Shown here one piece after another: positions 26,701 to 34,623 of a DNA stretch of 39,895 bases. The notes beneath the pieces are model-generated. The model made no database searches and was not told the origin of the DNA. It saw only the letters and a list, made by a program, of their open reading frames with translations. The number at the start of each line of letters is the position of its first letter. Position 1 is the first letter of the stretch. Origin of the DNA: Halioglobus sp. (GTDB lineage: Bacteria; Pseudomonadota; Gammaproteobacteria; Pseudomonadales; Halieaceae); the NCBI GenBank assembly GCA_028825045.1, contig JAPKAY010000035.1:1-39895 (forward strand). Reading direction: 5' to 3'. A program made the translations under genes and the position numbers.

Positions 26701-26881
26701 CCACTTCTTCCGGAGCTGCTCCAAGGTAAGGTACCCGCACCTGCACCGCGTCGACATCCAGCGTGGGAAACTCTTCCTGATGAATAAGAGGTAATGCGAG
26801 AAGGCCACCGCAGACGAGGATCATCATTAGCAAATTGGCGGCAACCGAATTATCGACGAACCAGACAATAAGTTTCTGCAT
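23726..26881 (-). CDS. RND-family efflux pump, inner-membrane permease
   Basis: A 1051-aa proton-driven exporter with the full RND plan. It has an N-terminal helix, a large periplasmic loop, helices 2-6 with the proton-relay pair in GILVDDAIVVGERV (about residue 395), a second large loop and helices 8-12. This suggests the HAE-1/AcrB-like group rather than metal exporters, though the substrate is not readable. It starts 12 bases after the membrane fusion protein gene, so they form one operon. No outer-membrane channel gene is present in the window. A shared TolC elsewhere is the likely third partner. Confidence 0.93.
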   Translation of the reverse strand: MQKLIVWFVDNSVAANLLMMILVCGGLLALPLIHQEEFPTLDVDAVQVRVPYLGAAPEEVEAAVCVRVEEAIEGSEGIDRVTSQASEGFCSVSIELVAGVDKTKIANNIKSKVDAIDAFPAETEQPITAEVSILATVFEIAISGPADERTLKIIGQRMRDDIAALQGVSQVVLQFSRPYEISIEVSEQTLRRHGLTLAAIGKAIESSSIDIPGGSIKTDAGEILLRTKGQAYRGAEFEDIVVLTRADGTSVTVGEIANVVDGFEESDLQARFDGNPAVSLKVSRVGEEDIIEIADRVKAYLEQARSEVPEGIAITIWQDESQDLVDRLAALSRNARSGLFLVLLVLTLFLRFRLALWVAAGVPVALLGTVAIFPVVGISISTVSVMGFILVLGILVDDAIVVGERVYALEQGGSTPLEAAKNGTLDVSLPVIFGVLTTMATFIPVLSIPGPMGGFYKPLGYTVIAALVFSVIESQLILPSHLAHRSVERARGKNGIINRWLALQDRISSSLRVLATQYYLPAVTRALEWRYLTIAGGIVVLAITLSMFASGRMQFQFFPAVEGTHLYATLTMPEGTPIESTSHAVERIEAAAERLRLELDAELAEGAPSKIAHVISSIGAFIAKGSISGRAVSASNLAEVGIELNLPRNYSGISTSNYANRWRELTGSIPDAVELGFTSESFGFGKAVSIELYGKNFDALRTSAAELRVALQTFNGVMDVSDSFRGGKQEVQLTLLPDARNLGLTLNDLGQQIRQAFYGYEAQRIQRGKDDIRVMVRYPANERRSLGDLEGMRIRTAQGVEVPFSSVAKATLGRGYTTIRRVDGQRVVTVTADVNRTVTTPEAIISHMQNIVLPEILARHPGVSYALSGEAEERSESMDALFSSALLALLVIYALLAIPLKSYFQPLIIMSVIPFGVVGAIIGHYILDMDLVFFSLLGIVALSGVVVNSSLVLVDYINKQRTDDSSLETVVAHAGSVRFRPIILTSITTFVGLVPMMTDTTISTSLFKPMAVSLGFGVLFGTLITLFLVPCLCLVLEDISRQARRSKKHAR

Positions 26882-26893
26882 GCTGGTGTCTAA

Positions 26894-28036
26894 TTACTCA
26901 ACAATGGGTTTGACCGACATACCATCTACGACAGTCTGCAGTGGTGAAATGCAAACCAACTCCCCGTTACTCAAGCCTTCGCTGACCAGGACATCGTCGT
27001 GCTCCAATCGGAAAAGCGTCACCTGCCGAAAGTGAAGTTGGTTATTTATATCGACGATTAGCACTTGATTGTTATCTCGCATCGCAGAGCGGGGCAGGCG
27101 AAAGACGTTCTCAACTTTGCGTCCACGAATGTCGGCCTGTACAAACATGCCTACAGGGAGAAGAGGGCTCTCGTCATCGTCCTCGAGATGTAACCGTGCC
27201 ACGCCGTAGACCATACGCGACTGCTCGTCGAACTCGGCCTCCAACCTCACCATTTCTCCATCCCACACCAGTCGGGTGTCGCCGAAGTCTGCTGCGACGG
27301 TTACCCGGGGGCGCAGTGGTGGGTCGATCATTCCACGGGTGGAAATCGGGAGGCCAAGGTAGCTGAGTTGGTCCGCCGAAATCGGCAAACGCACTTCGAC
27401 ATAATCCGTGGCGTAGATCGTGCCAATGCTTTGCCCGCGGGTGACGAATTGCCCCAAATCGACGTGCTCGTTGCGCACCAGGCCATCAAAGGGGGCCTGC
27501 AGATGCGTGCGCGCAAGGTCCCGACGCGCTTGTTCCATATTGGCCCTGGCTTCAACCGCGTTGGATTCATTGATCTGGGCGACGCGACGCGCATTATCCA
27601 ATTGTTGCTGGCTGGCCAGTTTTCGTTGATGCAGACTCACCCGTCGTTTGAGTTCGTCACTGGCGTGTGTGTATTCAATCTCTGCACGCTTGAGAGCGGC
27701 TTCACTGCGTTCCACCTGTGTCTGGTAATCCGCATCGTCTATACGCAGTAACACATCGTCTTTGATGAAAGCGCCCCCGTTGACCAGTGAGGGCGATATC
27801 CAGGTGATGCGCCCCGTTACTTCTGGAATCAACTCACTTTGGCTGCGTGGCTGCACGGTGCCTTGAGAGGCAATGCTCAGGTATTCTGCCGTGGCTTGCA
27901 CCGGCATAACGCGGACCGTGGGCACAATGTGCTCGTACTGCTCCACTATCAGCTCTGGCTTATTGATGCTGATAAGGAATGCAATAGCAAAGCCGGCGAG
28001 GAGTAGACCTATGGGATAGACAACTTTCCTGTTCAT
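26894..28036 (-). CDS. RND efflux membrane fusion protein (HlyD/AcrA family)
   Basis: This periplasmic adaptor links the RND permease to an outer-membrane channel. The 380 aa have an N-terminal membrane anchor (IGLLLAGFAIAFLIS), a biotinyl/lipoyl-like half (LIPEVTGRITWISPSL), a helical hairpin of about 90 residues with a heptad pattern, the returning lipoyl half (APFDGLVRNEHVDLGQFV), and beta-barrel and membrane-proximal domains. There is no lipobox Cys. ATG 28036 overlaps by one base (TGATG) the end of a short upstream frame that continues after ytfJ. Confidence 0.92.
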   Translation of the reverse strand: MNRKVVYPIGLLLAGFAIAFLISINKPELIVEQYEHIVPTVRVMPVQATAEYLSIASQGTVQPRSQSELIPEVTGRITWISPSLVNGGAFIKDDVLLRIDDADYQTQVERSEAALKRAEIEYTHASDELKRRVSLHQRKLASQQQLDNARRVAQINESNAVEARANMEQARRDLARTHLQAPFDGLVRNEHVDLGQFVTRGQSIGTIYATDYVEVRLPISADQLSYLGLPISTRGMIDPPLRPRVTVAADFGDTRLVWDGEMVRLEAEFDEQSRMVYGVARLHLEDDDESPLLPVGMFVQADIRGRKVENVFRLPRSAMRDNNQVLIVDINNQLHFRQVTLFRLEHDDVLVSEGLSNGELVCISPLQTVVDGMSVKPIVE

Positions 28037-28101
28037 CAGTTATTGACTGCGCGCAGGCTCAGTAGCTGATCAAGGCTCGATAGCAGGGTAGGTAACACCA
28101 C
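28036..28101 (-). pseudogene. Short frame between ytfJ and the RND operon, possible gene remnant
   Basis: Directly after the ytfJ TAG the same frame stays open for 21 codons. It reads GTG-GTG then LPTLLSSLDQLLSLRAVNN, and its TGA overlaps the ATG of the fusion-protein gene (TGATG). Tight stop-start coupling is typical of a real upstream operon gene, so this may be the end of a lost gene. The leucine-rich, helix-forming text vaguely recalls the end of outer-membrane efflux proteins. An alternative is a coincidental open stretch or leader peptide. It is too short to classify. Confidence 0.25.
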
Positions 28102-28659
28102 CTAATCGTCTAGATTGGCACGAATGAGTTCTACCGTTGCTGCCATCTCTGCTTTGCTTAGGGCTTTCGGTGTAAAGAATTTCACAATCCCCTTGTTGTT
28201 GGTAACCAGGAGGCCTGTTCCGGCGTCACCCAGGTCCCAGGTATCTACCCCGCTACCGTTATCATCCAGCACCATTGTGGCCTCGGGGTGCGCCTGTTTG
28301 TTCTTCTTGAGTTCGGATACCACAAACCCTGTTGTGCCCCACATCGCCGCGTCAAGATTGAGTACCGTGGCGACATGAATAGTGCCGGCCGCAAAGCTGG
28401 CCTGTAACAGGTCGGTAAATGGTTGGAACGTATCCCGGTCGCCCATGTTGGCGCCAAAGTATTGAATCACGTTGACTTTGCCAACGAGATCATCGGAGTT
28501 CCAGGGTACGAATTTAAAATCATCTTCGGATAAGGTGAGCTCTCCGCGTTCGCTGATATTAAGGGTAGGTAACGGCGCGTCTACCTGGGGTGGAGCAGCC
28601 ATTGCCGGGGTGTAGGGCAGCGTTAATGCAAGAACAAAAATCAAACGAGATAGGGCCAT
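28102..28659 (-). CDS. ytfJ: YtfJ-family periplasmic protein
   Basis: About 185 aa starting at ATG 28659, preceded by GGAGA. A longer frame to 28707 exists but would place 16 polar residues before the signal peptide. The signal peptide (ALSRLIFVLALTLPYTPAMA) has an AMA cleavage site. The mature part has a thioredoxin-like pattern: GKVNVIQYFGANMGDR in place of the redox CxxC region, then a conserved ATMVLDDNGSG block. Function of the family is unknown. It is co-oriented with ygiQ and the RND operon. Confidence 0.85.
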   Translation of the reverse strand: MALSRLIFVLALTLPYTPAMAAPPQVDAPLPTLNISERGELTLSEDDFKFVPWNSDDLVGKVNVIQYFGANMGDRDTFQPFTDLLQASFAAGTIHVATVLNLDAAMWGTTGFVVSELKKNKQAHPEATMVLDDNGSGVDTWDLGDAGTGLLVTNNKGIVKFFTPKALSKAEMAATVELIRANLDD

Positions 28660-28710
28660 AATTATTTCTCCATAGTTTTTGGGATGATGTAACTTGGCCG
28701 TTGGCAAGGC

Positions 28711-30831
28711 CTAACGTCGGGATGAGCGCTTTGTCCTGTTGGGCACGCTCACTACACCGTTGTGCTGCGTGGCGAAGGGTTGCGAACCCGGCGGGACCAC
28801 CGGATGCTTCTTGGCGGGCTGTCGGGAGGGAATCAGATGCCGTGAACCATTTCCGATAAGGTCGGATCGGCCCATCTTTTTGAGCGCCTGTCGCAACATT
28901 GGCCAGTTGTCCGGATCATGGTAGCGCAGAAATGCTTTATGCAGCTTGCGCTGCGACATACCTTTGACTGTAGGCATACTGTCGCTTTTGTGGGTGACAC
29001 GTTTAAGGGGGTTTTTCCCACTGTGATACATGGCTGTAGCCGTGGCCATCGGTGATGGATAGAACGTTTGCACCTGATCGGCGCGGTACTTGTTGCTCTT
29101 GAGCCACACAGCCAGGTTCATCATGTCTTTATCGGAAGTGCCCGGGTGTGCGGCGATGAAATAGGGAATGAGAAACTGCTTCTTGCCCGCTGCGCGGGAG
29201 TACTTTTCAAACATGGACTTAAATTGCTCGTAGGAGCCTATGCCCGGCTTCATCATTTTTGAGAGCGGGCCATCTTCGGTGTGCTCCGGGGCTATCTTAA
29301 GGTAGCCGCCCACATGGTGAGTAACCAGCTCTTCCACATACTCGGGAGTTTGGACTGCCAGGTCATAACGCAATCCCGATGCGATAAGAACCTTTTTGAC
29401 GCCATCTACGTTGCGAGCGCGTCGATACAGGCTGACCAGTGGTGTTTGGTCGGTGTTCAAGTTTTTACAGATACCCGGAAATACACAACTCAGCTTGCGG
29501 CATTTCGCCTCGACCTCTTTGCTGTTACAGGCCAAGCGCCACATATTGGCCGTTGGGCCTCCCAGGTCTGAGATCACCCCCGTGAACGCAGGGGATGTAT
29601 CGCGAATTTGCTCAATCTCCCGGATGATCGAATCTTCAGAGCGGTTTTGGATAATTCGCCCTTCGTGCTCGGTAATAGAGCAGAAGGTGCAGCCGCCAAA
29701 ACAGCCGCGCATAATGTTAACGGAGTGGCGGATCATCTCAAATGCGACAATACGTGCGTCGCCGTAGCTGCTGTGTGGAAGACGGGTGTAGGGCAGTTCA
29801 AAAACCTGATCGAGTTCTTCCGTTTCCAGAGGGATGGGTGGTGCGTTCATCCAGAGTTCGCGGTCTCCGTGGGCCTGGACAAGGGCTCTGGCATTGTAGG
29901 GGTTCGTCTCCTTGTGCAGCACCCGAGAGGCATGCGCATAAAGAGCAGGATCATTTCGTACCTCCTCAAAAGAAGGAATACGGATGACTGCCTGCGCTTC
30001 TCGGTCCTGGAGGTGGCCTATGAAGGTTATCGGTTCCGCCGCCTCCGATACAGTGTCTTTGGTCGCGCAGGCTGCGCTCGACGTGTCTACATAAGGGTCA
30101 ATGGGCGCTGCAACCGGACCTACAACATCGATACTGGTAGAATCTATAATTCGCCAGTTATCGGGAATACGCTTGCGCACAAATGCAGTTCCGCGCAAGT
30201 CGCGAATAGTATGAAGGTTTTCACCCGCTGCCAGGCGGTGCGCGAGTTCAACGATGGCGCGCTCTGCATTGCCATACAGGAGTAGATCGGCACGGCTGTC
30301 CAGCAGAATAGAGCGCCTTACTTTGTCGCTCCAGTAGTCGTAGTGAGCGATGCGGCGCAGACTAGCCTCGATGCTGCCGATTACCAACGGTACTTTCCCG
30401 TACGCTTCTCGCAGCCGCTGGCTGTATACGATCACAGCTCGATCCGGGCGCTTGTCGCCGGCATTACCCGGTGTATAGGCGTCGTCATTGCGGCGTTTAC
30501 GGTCCGCTGTATAGCGGTTGATCATGGAGTCCATGTTGCCGGCAGCCACGCCAAAGAACAGGTTGGGCTCACCCAGGGCCTGGAAATCCTCTGTTGAGGT
30601 CCAGTCCGGTTGCGCGATGATCCCGACTCTGAAGCCCTGAGCCTCCAGCAAGCGCCCTACGACGGCCATGCCAAAGCTGGGGTGATCGACATAGGCATCG
30701 CCGGTGACAATGATGATGTCGCAGCTGTCCCAGCCCAGAGCATCCATCTCGGCACGGGACATAGGCAGTTCCGGGGCGGGGCCGAAGCATTCGGCCCAGA
30801 ACTTGCGATGGGAAAAGAGGGGTGTTGCCAT
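28711..30831 (-). CDS. ygiQ: YgiQ-family radical SAM protein
   Basis: A 706-aa cytosolic iron-sulfur protein. It has an N-terminal B12-binding-like/UPF0313 domain starting [30 protein letters not shown]. The radical SAM cluster motif CFGGCTFC (C-x3-C-x2-C) lies at about residue 378, within [18 protein letters not shown]. The YgiQ C-terminal domain follows, ending in a basic tail. Length and all blocks are intact. The substrate of YgiQ proteins is unknown. It starts at ATG 30831; the plus-strand frames inside it are antisense shadows. Confidence 0.93.
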   Translation of the reverse strand: MATPLFSHRKFWAECFGPAPELPMSRAEMDALGWDSCDIIIVTGDAYVDHPSFGMAVVGRLLEAQGFRVGIIAQPDWTSTEDFQALGEPNLFFGVAAGNMDSMINRYTADRKRRNDDAYTPGNAGDKRPDRAVIVYSQRLREAYGKVPLVIGSIEASLRRIAHYDYWSDKVRRSILLDSRADLLLYGNAERAIVELAHRLAAGENLHTIRDLRGTAFVRKRIPDNWRIIDSTSIDVVGPVAAPIDPYVDTSSAACATKDTVSEAAEPITFIGHLQDREAQAVIRIPSFEEVRNDPALYAHASRVLHKETNPYNARALVQAHGDRELWMNAPPIPLETEELDQVFELPYTRLPHSSYGDARIVAFEMIRHSVNIMRGCFGGCTFCSITEHEGRIIQNRSEDSIIREIEQIRDTSPAFTGVISDLGGPTANMWRLACNSKEVEAKCRKLSCVFPGICKNLNTDQTPLVSLYRRARNVDGVKKVLIASGLRYDLAVQTPEYVEELVTHHVGGYLKIAPEHTEDGPLSKMMKPGIGSYEQFKSMFEKYSRAAGKKQFLIPYFIAAHPGTSDKDMMNLAVWLKSNKYRADQVQTFYPSPMATATAMYHSGKNPLKRVTHKSDSMPTVKGMSQRKLHKAFLRYHDPDNWPMLRQALKKMGRSDLIGNGSRHLIPSRQPAKKHPVVPPGSQPFATQHNGVVSVPNRTKRSSRR

Positions 30832-30899
30832 GAAAATCGCGTCTTTGTAAAAAACGCGCGGATTATAGCATGAGCCCGTCGAGCTTACAGGCGCGTTGT

Positions 30900-31062
30900 T
30901 CAGTGGAATCTATAAATCCCAGCACAGGTTGGGCCATCAGGTTGGAGGCTCTTTGTAAGACGCTATAAAGCGTCCGGGCTGTGCAACGGCAACGGCCATG
31001 GTGGAGGTAGTCTTGGCGTCGAACACATTACGGCCCCAGAAGGTCAGAGTAGTATTCCATGG
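30900..31062 (-). pseudogene. Remnant of a TonB-dependent receptor C-terminus
   Basis: Immediately after the channel gene's TAA, and in the same frame, the minus strand reads WNTTLTFWGRNVFDAK and later VAVAQPGRFIASYKEPPT before a TGA at 30937-30939. 'WGRN-(L/V)-FD', '(A)QPGRF' and 'YKEPPTYG' belong to the last strands of TonB-dependent receptor barrels. A one-base shift continues as [10 protein letters not shown] and stops at 30900-30902, resembling the aromatic-ending last strand. No start codon or upstream barrel is present. It is best explained as the leftover end of a deleted receptor gene. The call rests on motif memory and needs a search. Confidence 0.5.
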
Positions 31063-31917
31063 TTAAGCACACTCATGACCGGGTTTCGGCAACGGCGAGC
31101 CGCAATTTCGGCAATAGTGAGCTGTGGAGTCTTTTTCTACTGATGCACAATTTGTGCAATTGCGGGATTCACGTCGGTCCTTGTCCTGGCCTGTTTGTTG
31201 CGACAAAGTCAGCTCGGCTGTGATGATGCCGGTGGGAACAGCAATGACAGCGTAGCCTATAAGCATGCCTATTGCGGCTATGCCCCGGCCAATGGCGGAG
31301 TGAGGCACCACATCGCCGTATCCCACCGTTGTAATCGTCACAACCGCCCAGTAGATACTGACCGGGATATTGTCGAACCCGTTTCGACCTCCCTCTGCAA
31401 CATAGACCAGGCAGCCGAAGATGGTGGTTAGTATTATCATCATGGCGAAAAACACGAACACCTTGCGCGCCGAACGCTGCAATGCTCCGGCCAGAAAGTT
31501 CGCTTCCCGTAACAGCGATAGTAGTCGCAGAACCCGAAAGATTCGCAGAATGCGTAATAGGCGGATAATAAGTAGCGGCGCAGTTTGAGGTAGGAGTATG
31601 GAGAGGTAGGTCGGCAACAGACACAACAGATCGACGATACCGTAAACGCTGAGTACGTAGCCTTTACGATTCGTCGTACACCAGATTCGGACTGCGTATT
31701 CAACCGTAAAAAGGAGGGTGAAAGCCCATTCCAACTGGAGGTATATATTTCCGTATTCCGAATCCAGTTTGTATACGGAATCCAGCATGATGACTACCAC
31801 GCTGGCAAGGATGACGAGAATCAGCGCAATGTCGAACCATTTTCCGGCTGGAGTCTCCGTACCGAATATGACGTCATAGAATTGTTTTTGAAGTGCGGAT
31901 TGTGGTCGTGTAGACAT
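31063..31917 (-). CDS. Voltage-sensor-type potassium channel with C-terminal zinc ribbon
   Basis: A predicted inner-membrane channel subunit of 284 aa with six helices. S4 carries Arg at every third position (R119, R122, R125, R128, R131), and the K+ selectivity filter TTVGYGD is at 196-202. The C-terminal cytosolic tail has two CxxC pairs, C254/C257 and C269/C272, forming a zinc-ribbon-like knuckle ending CGSPLP. Bacterial Kv-like channels of 250-280 aa are common; the zinc ribbon is a less usual addition that could aid tetramerisation or sense redox or metal state. It is a single gene with its own candidate promoter. Confidence 0.9.
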   Translation of the reverse strand: MSTRPQSALQKQFYDVIFGTETPAGKWFDIALILVILASVVVIMLDSVYKLDSEYGNIYLQLEWAFTLLFTVEYAVRIWCTTNRKGYVLSVYGIVDLLCLLPTYLSILLPQTAPLLIIRLLRILRIFRVLRLLSLLREANFLAGALQRSARKVFVFFAMMIILTTIFGCLVYVAEGGRNGFDNIPVSIYWAVVTITTVGYGDVVPHSAIGRGIAAIGMLIGYAVIAVPTGIITAELTLSQQTGQDKDRRESRNCTNCASVEKDSTAHYCRNCGSPLPKPGHECA

Positions 31918-31958
31918 CGAAAATATTCACCGGGAAGTGGCCACTCGGACAGTCGCCC

Positions 31959-31988
31959 ACTATATTAGACAGTGCGCTTTTTGTACAA
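31959..31988 (-). promoter_or_regulatory. Candidate promoter of the potassium channel gene
   Basis: On the minus strand TTGTAC (31983-31988) and TATAGT (31959-31964) are separated by 18 bases, and the channel ATG lies about 40 bases downstream. The -10 matches five of six bases; the -35 is only partial. Confidence 0.4.
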
Positions 31989-32028
31989 CATGGTCAGCTC
32001 CTAATGTCAGGAGGGTATTATCGCGAAG

Positions 32029-33318
32029 CTATAGTTGCGCCACCACATCAACCATCGCCGCGGTCAAAGTAGCAACATCAGCACTTTCCATTACATACGA
32101 GGGCATCACATACACCAGTTTGCCAAAGGGTCGTACCCAGGTCCCGCGGTCAACAAACATAGGCTGCACAACCCGCATATCCACCGGTTCCTTCAGTTCA
32201 ATCACGCCAATACCCCCAAGCGTGCGCACGTCAGCGACATGTGCTAACTCTTGCGCGGGCGCAAGACCGGCGGCCAGCTCAAGCTGCAATCTTTCCACGG
32301 TGCGTTGCCAGGGCTGAGAGAGTAGTAGTTTGATGCTAGCCGTGGCAGTTGCACAGGCCAAAGGGTTAGCCATAAAGGTCGGTCCATGCATGAAGGCGCC
32401 TGCCTCACTATTGCTGATTCCGCTGCTGATTCGTTCGTTGCATAAAGTTGCAGCCAAGGTCATATAACCCCCTGTAAGCGCCTTGCCCAGGCATAGAATG
32501 TCAGGCTCAACGCCTGCATGTTCCAGTGCGAACAATTTTCCAGTACGGCCAAAACCGGTAGCGATTTCGTCAAAGATAAGGAGGATGCCGTATTCTTCGC
32601 ACAATGATTTTAGCTGGATGAGGTATTCAGGAGAGTAAAAGCGCATGCCGCCTGCACCCTGAACAATGGGTTCTACAATAACGGCGGCTAGTTCATTGCA
32701 GTGAGCAGACAGAATCGTCGTCAGCTCGCTTAAATCGCTGTCGGTGCAGGGCTCATTGAATCCGCAACTGGGTGCAGGTGCAAAAAACTGCTTGGGCAGA
32801 GCGCTGCCAAACAAGTGATGCATGCCGGTGACAGGATCACAAACAGACATGGCACCAAAGGTATCACCGTGATAGCCGTTGCGCAGAGCCAGGATCTTTT
32901 GTTTCTCGGGTTTGTTCACGCCATGCCAGTATTGAATCGCCATCTTGAGCGCCACCTCCACTGCCACGGAGCCTGAGTCGCTAAAAAAAACCCGCTCAAG
33001 ACCCGGCGGAGTGAGCTCTACCAATAACTGCGCCAGCGTCGTTGCCGCAGGGTGGGTTAGTCCTCCAAACATGACATGTGACATTTTCTGAATTTGCGTT
33101 TCGACGGCGCGATTAAGAACCGGGTGGTTATATCCGTGAATGGCGCACCACCACGAGGCCATACCATCAATGAGCTGCCTGCCATCGGCCAGTTCCAGTC
33201 GTACCCCGCTGGCGCCAACAACGGGATAGACGTCTGGCCCGCCTGATGCCGGGGCATAGGGGTGCCAGATTGTGGATCGATCAGCGCGCTGGAGTGCGTC
33301 CCAGGTTTTTTCATCCAT
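32029..33318 (-). CDS. bioA: Adenosylmethionine-8-amino-7-oxononanoate aminotransferase BioA
   Basis: A PLP enzyme of biotin synthesis that transfers the amino group of SAM to KAPA, giving DAPA. The 429 aa show STIWHPYAP at the N-terminus and the BioA-specific [14 protein letters not shown] (53-66). [15 protein letters not shown] lies at 147-161, Asp250 in [12 protein letters not shown], and the PLP lysine K279 in LGKALTGGY. Other bio genes are not adjacent. The ATG overlaps the tesA stop by one base (TAATG), so the two genes are probably translated together. Confidence 0.94.
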   Translation of the reverse strand: MDEKTWDALQRADRSTIWHPYAPASGGPDVYPVVGASGVRLELADGRQLIDGMASWWCAIHGYNHPVLNRAVETQIQKMSHVMFGGLTHPAATTLAQLLVELTPPGLERVFFSDSGSVAVEVALKMAIQYWHGVNKPEKQKILALRNGYHGDTFGAMSVCDPVTGMHHLFGSALPKQFFAPAPSCGFNEPCTDSDLSELTTILSAHCNELAAVIVEPIVQGAGGMRFYSPEYLIQLKSLCEEYGILLIFDEIATGFGRTGKLFALEHAGVEPDILCLGKALTGGYMTLAATLCNERISSGISNSEAGAFMHGPTFMANPLACATATASIKLLLSQPWQRTVERLQLELAAGLAPAQELAHVADVRTLGGIGVIELKEPVDMRVVQPMFVDRGTWVRPFGKLVYVMPSYVMESADVATLTAAMVDVVAQL

Positions 33319-33962
33319 TAGTCAGTCAGTTCCCTGAGGATTGTGGGGAGAAGCGTGTCGAGCATCAGGGGCTGTGCTTCGACAGTGGGATGGATTCCAT
33401 CTTCCTGCACCAGCGCGGGATTGAGTGCAACCTGCTCCAAAATAAATGGCGCTAGCACTGAGCTGGTTTTCTGCGCCACCTGTTGATAGGTTTGGAAAAA
33501 CCCTTTTGTATAGCGAGAACCATAGTTTGGAGGAATACGCATTGGCAGCAGGATCACTTTGGCGTTGTTTTGCTGAGCCAATTCGACCATCTGAAGCAGG
33601 TTTTTTTTCAGGGTTCCAAGGGGGTATCCCCTCAGTCCATCGTTGGCACCCAGTTCAATAATAACGATAGTGGGTTCGTACTCACTCAGTAGTGCAGGGA
33701 ATCGTCTCAGGCCGCCTGCAGTCGTTTCACCGCTGATGCTGGCATTGATAACGGTATAGGGTCGGTTTTGTGCCTCCAGCACTTCAGCCAGTTGTGCTAC
33801 CCAGCCTTGTTCCAGAGACATACCATAGGCCGCACTGATACTATCTCCAAATACCAAGATATTCTGTTCGCGCTCATTCGAATGTGCCGATTGCGCGAGC
33901 GACAGCCATAAGACTATGAATGAAGCGCGAATTACGCTGTAAAGGAACTGCTGGATGATCAA
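33318..33962 (-). CDS. tesA: TesA-like periplasmic SGNH esterase / thioesterase I
   Basis: A multifunctional lysophospholipase/thioesterase/arylesterase of the SGNH family. I place the start at TTG 33962 (minus), with GGAGG (33972-33976) nine bases upstream. The resulting 214 aa then begin with a signal peptide (helix ASFIVLWLSLAQSAHS). Block I GDSIS (39-43, nucleophile Ser41), the GAND block and the C-terminal DGIHP Asp-His pair follow. Longer in-frame starts run back through the divergent ABC gene and make no signal peptide. It is head-to-head with ybbA, starts overlapping by 8 bases, the same order as in E. coli. Confidence 0.88.
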   Translation of the reverse strand: MIIQQFLYSVIRASFIVLWLSLAQSAHSNEREQNILVFGDSISAAYGMSLEQGWVAQLAEVLEAQNRPYTVINASISGETTAGGLRRFPALLSEYEPTIVIIELGANDGLRGYPLGTLKKNLLQMVELAQQNNAKVILLPMRIPPNYGSRYTKGFFQTYQQVAQKTSSVLAPFILEQVALNPALVQEDGIHPTVEAQPLMLDTLLPTILRELTD

Positions 33963-34617
33963 ATGCGAAAACCTCCAAAAACGGGTGCCCATGGCGGGCG
34001 CCGAGCTGGAGATACTGAAAGGGATTACGCTGGAAATCAAGTCGGGGGAGGCGGTGGCCATTATCGGTGCTTCCGGTTCTGGCAAATCGACCCTCCTGGG
34101 CCTGCTCGCGGGCCTGGACGAAGCGAGTGCCGGGTCAATTGATATCGATGGCACTGACCTGGGTGCATTGAATGAGGATGGCCGGGCACAGTTTCGTGCG
34201 CAAAACATTGGTTTTGTTTTTCAGTCATTTCAACTCCTGCCGGCCCTCACTGCGCTTGAGAACGTGATGTTGCCACTGGAGTTGCAGGGTCAAAGTAATG
34301 TCTCGCAGCAGGCAGAATCTTTCCTGGAGCGAGTGGAGCTAGGTGACAGAATGGGCCACTATCCGCTGCAATTGTCTGGCGGGGAGCAGCAACGGGTGGC
34401 TATCGCACGTGCGTTCGCGAATAAACCGGCCATTCTCTTTGCTGACGAGCCAACGGGAAATCTCGACACCCGAACCGGTGAACATATCATTGACCTGCTT
34501 TTTGAGCTAAACCGGGAGGAGGGTACGACCCTTGTTTTGGTGACGCATGATGCTGCTCTGGCAGGGCGATGTCAGCGGCGAATCCGCCTGGATGGCGGTG
34601 CGCTGGTGAAGGAGTAA
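33955..34617 (+). CDS. ybbA: ABC transporter ATP-binding protein, YbbA/LolD-like
   Basis: A cytosolic ATPase of the MacB/LolD-type group, 220 aa. It has Walker A GASGSGKST (38-46), signature LSGGEQQ (140-146) and Walker B plus D-loop DEPTGNLD (164-171). AAGGAA lies eight bases before ATG 33955. It is paired with the permease that starts 7 bases downstream. These transporters usually do mechanotransmission or lipid/lipoprotein work rather than import. Its 5' end overlaps tesA, so each gene's ribosome-binding site lies in or beside the other's coding sequence. Confidence 0.92.
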   Translation: MIKCENLQKRVPMAGAELEILKGITLEIKSGEAVAIIGASGSGKSTLLGLLAGLDEASAGSIDIDGTDLGALNEDGRAQFRAQNIGFVFQSFQLLPALTALENVMLPLELQGQSNVSQQAESFLERVELGDRMGHYPLQLSGGEQQRVAIARAFANKPAILFADEPTGNLDTRTGEHIIDLLFELNREEGTTLVLVTHDAALAGRCQRRIRLDGGALVKE

Positions 34618-34623
34618 AGCCCG

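Noticed and set aside
29608..30285. 225-codon plus-strand open frame
   Set aside because: It lies wholly antisense to the well-supported ygiQ gene and has no recognisable motif; GC-rich coding DNA often leaves such open antisense frames.
33962..34208. N-terminal extension of tesA reaching back to 34208
   Set aside because: It runs through the coding region of the divergent ABC ATPase and would bury the signal peptide; TTG 33962 with GGAGG is a better start.
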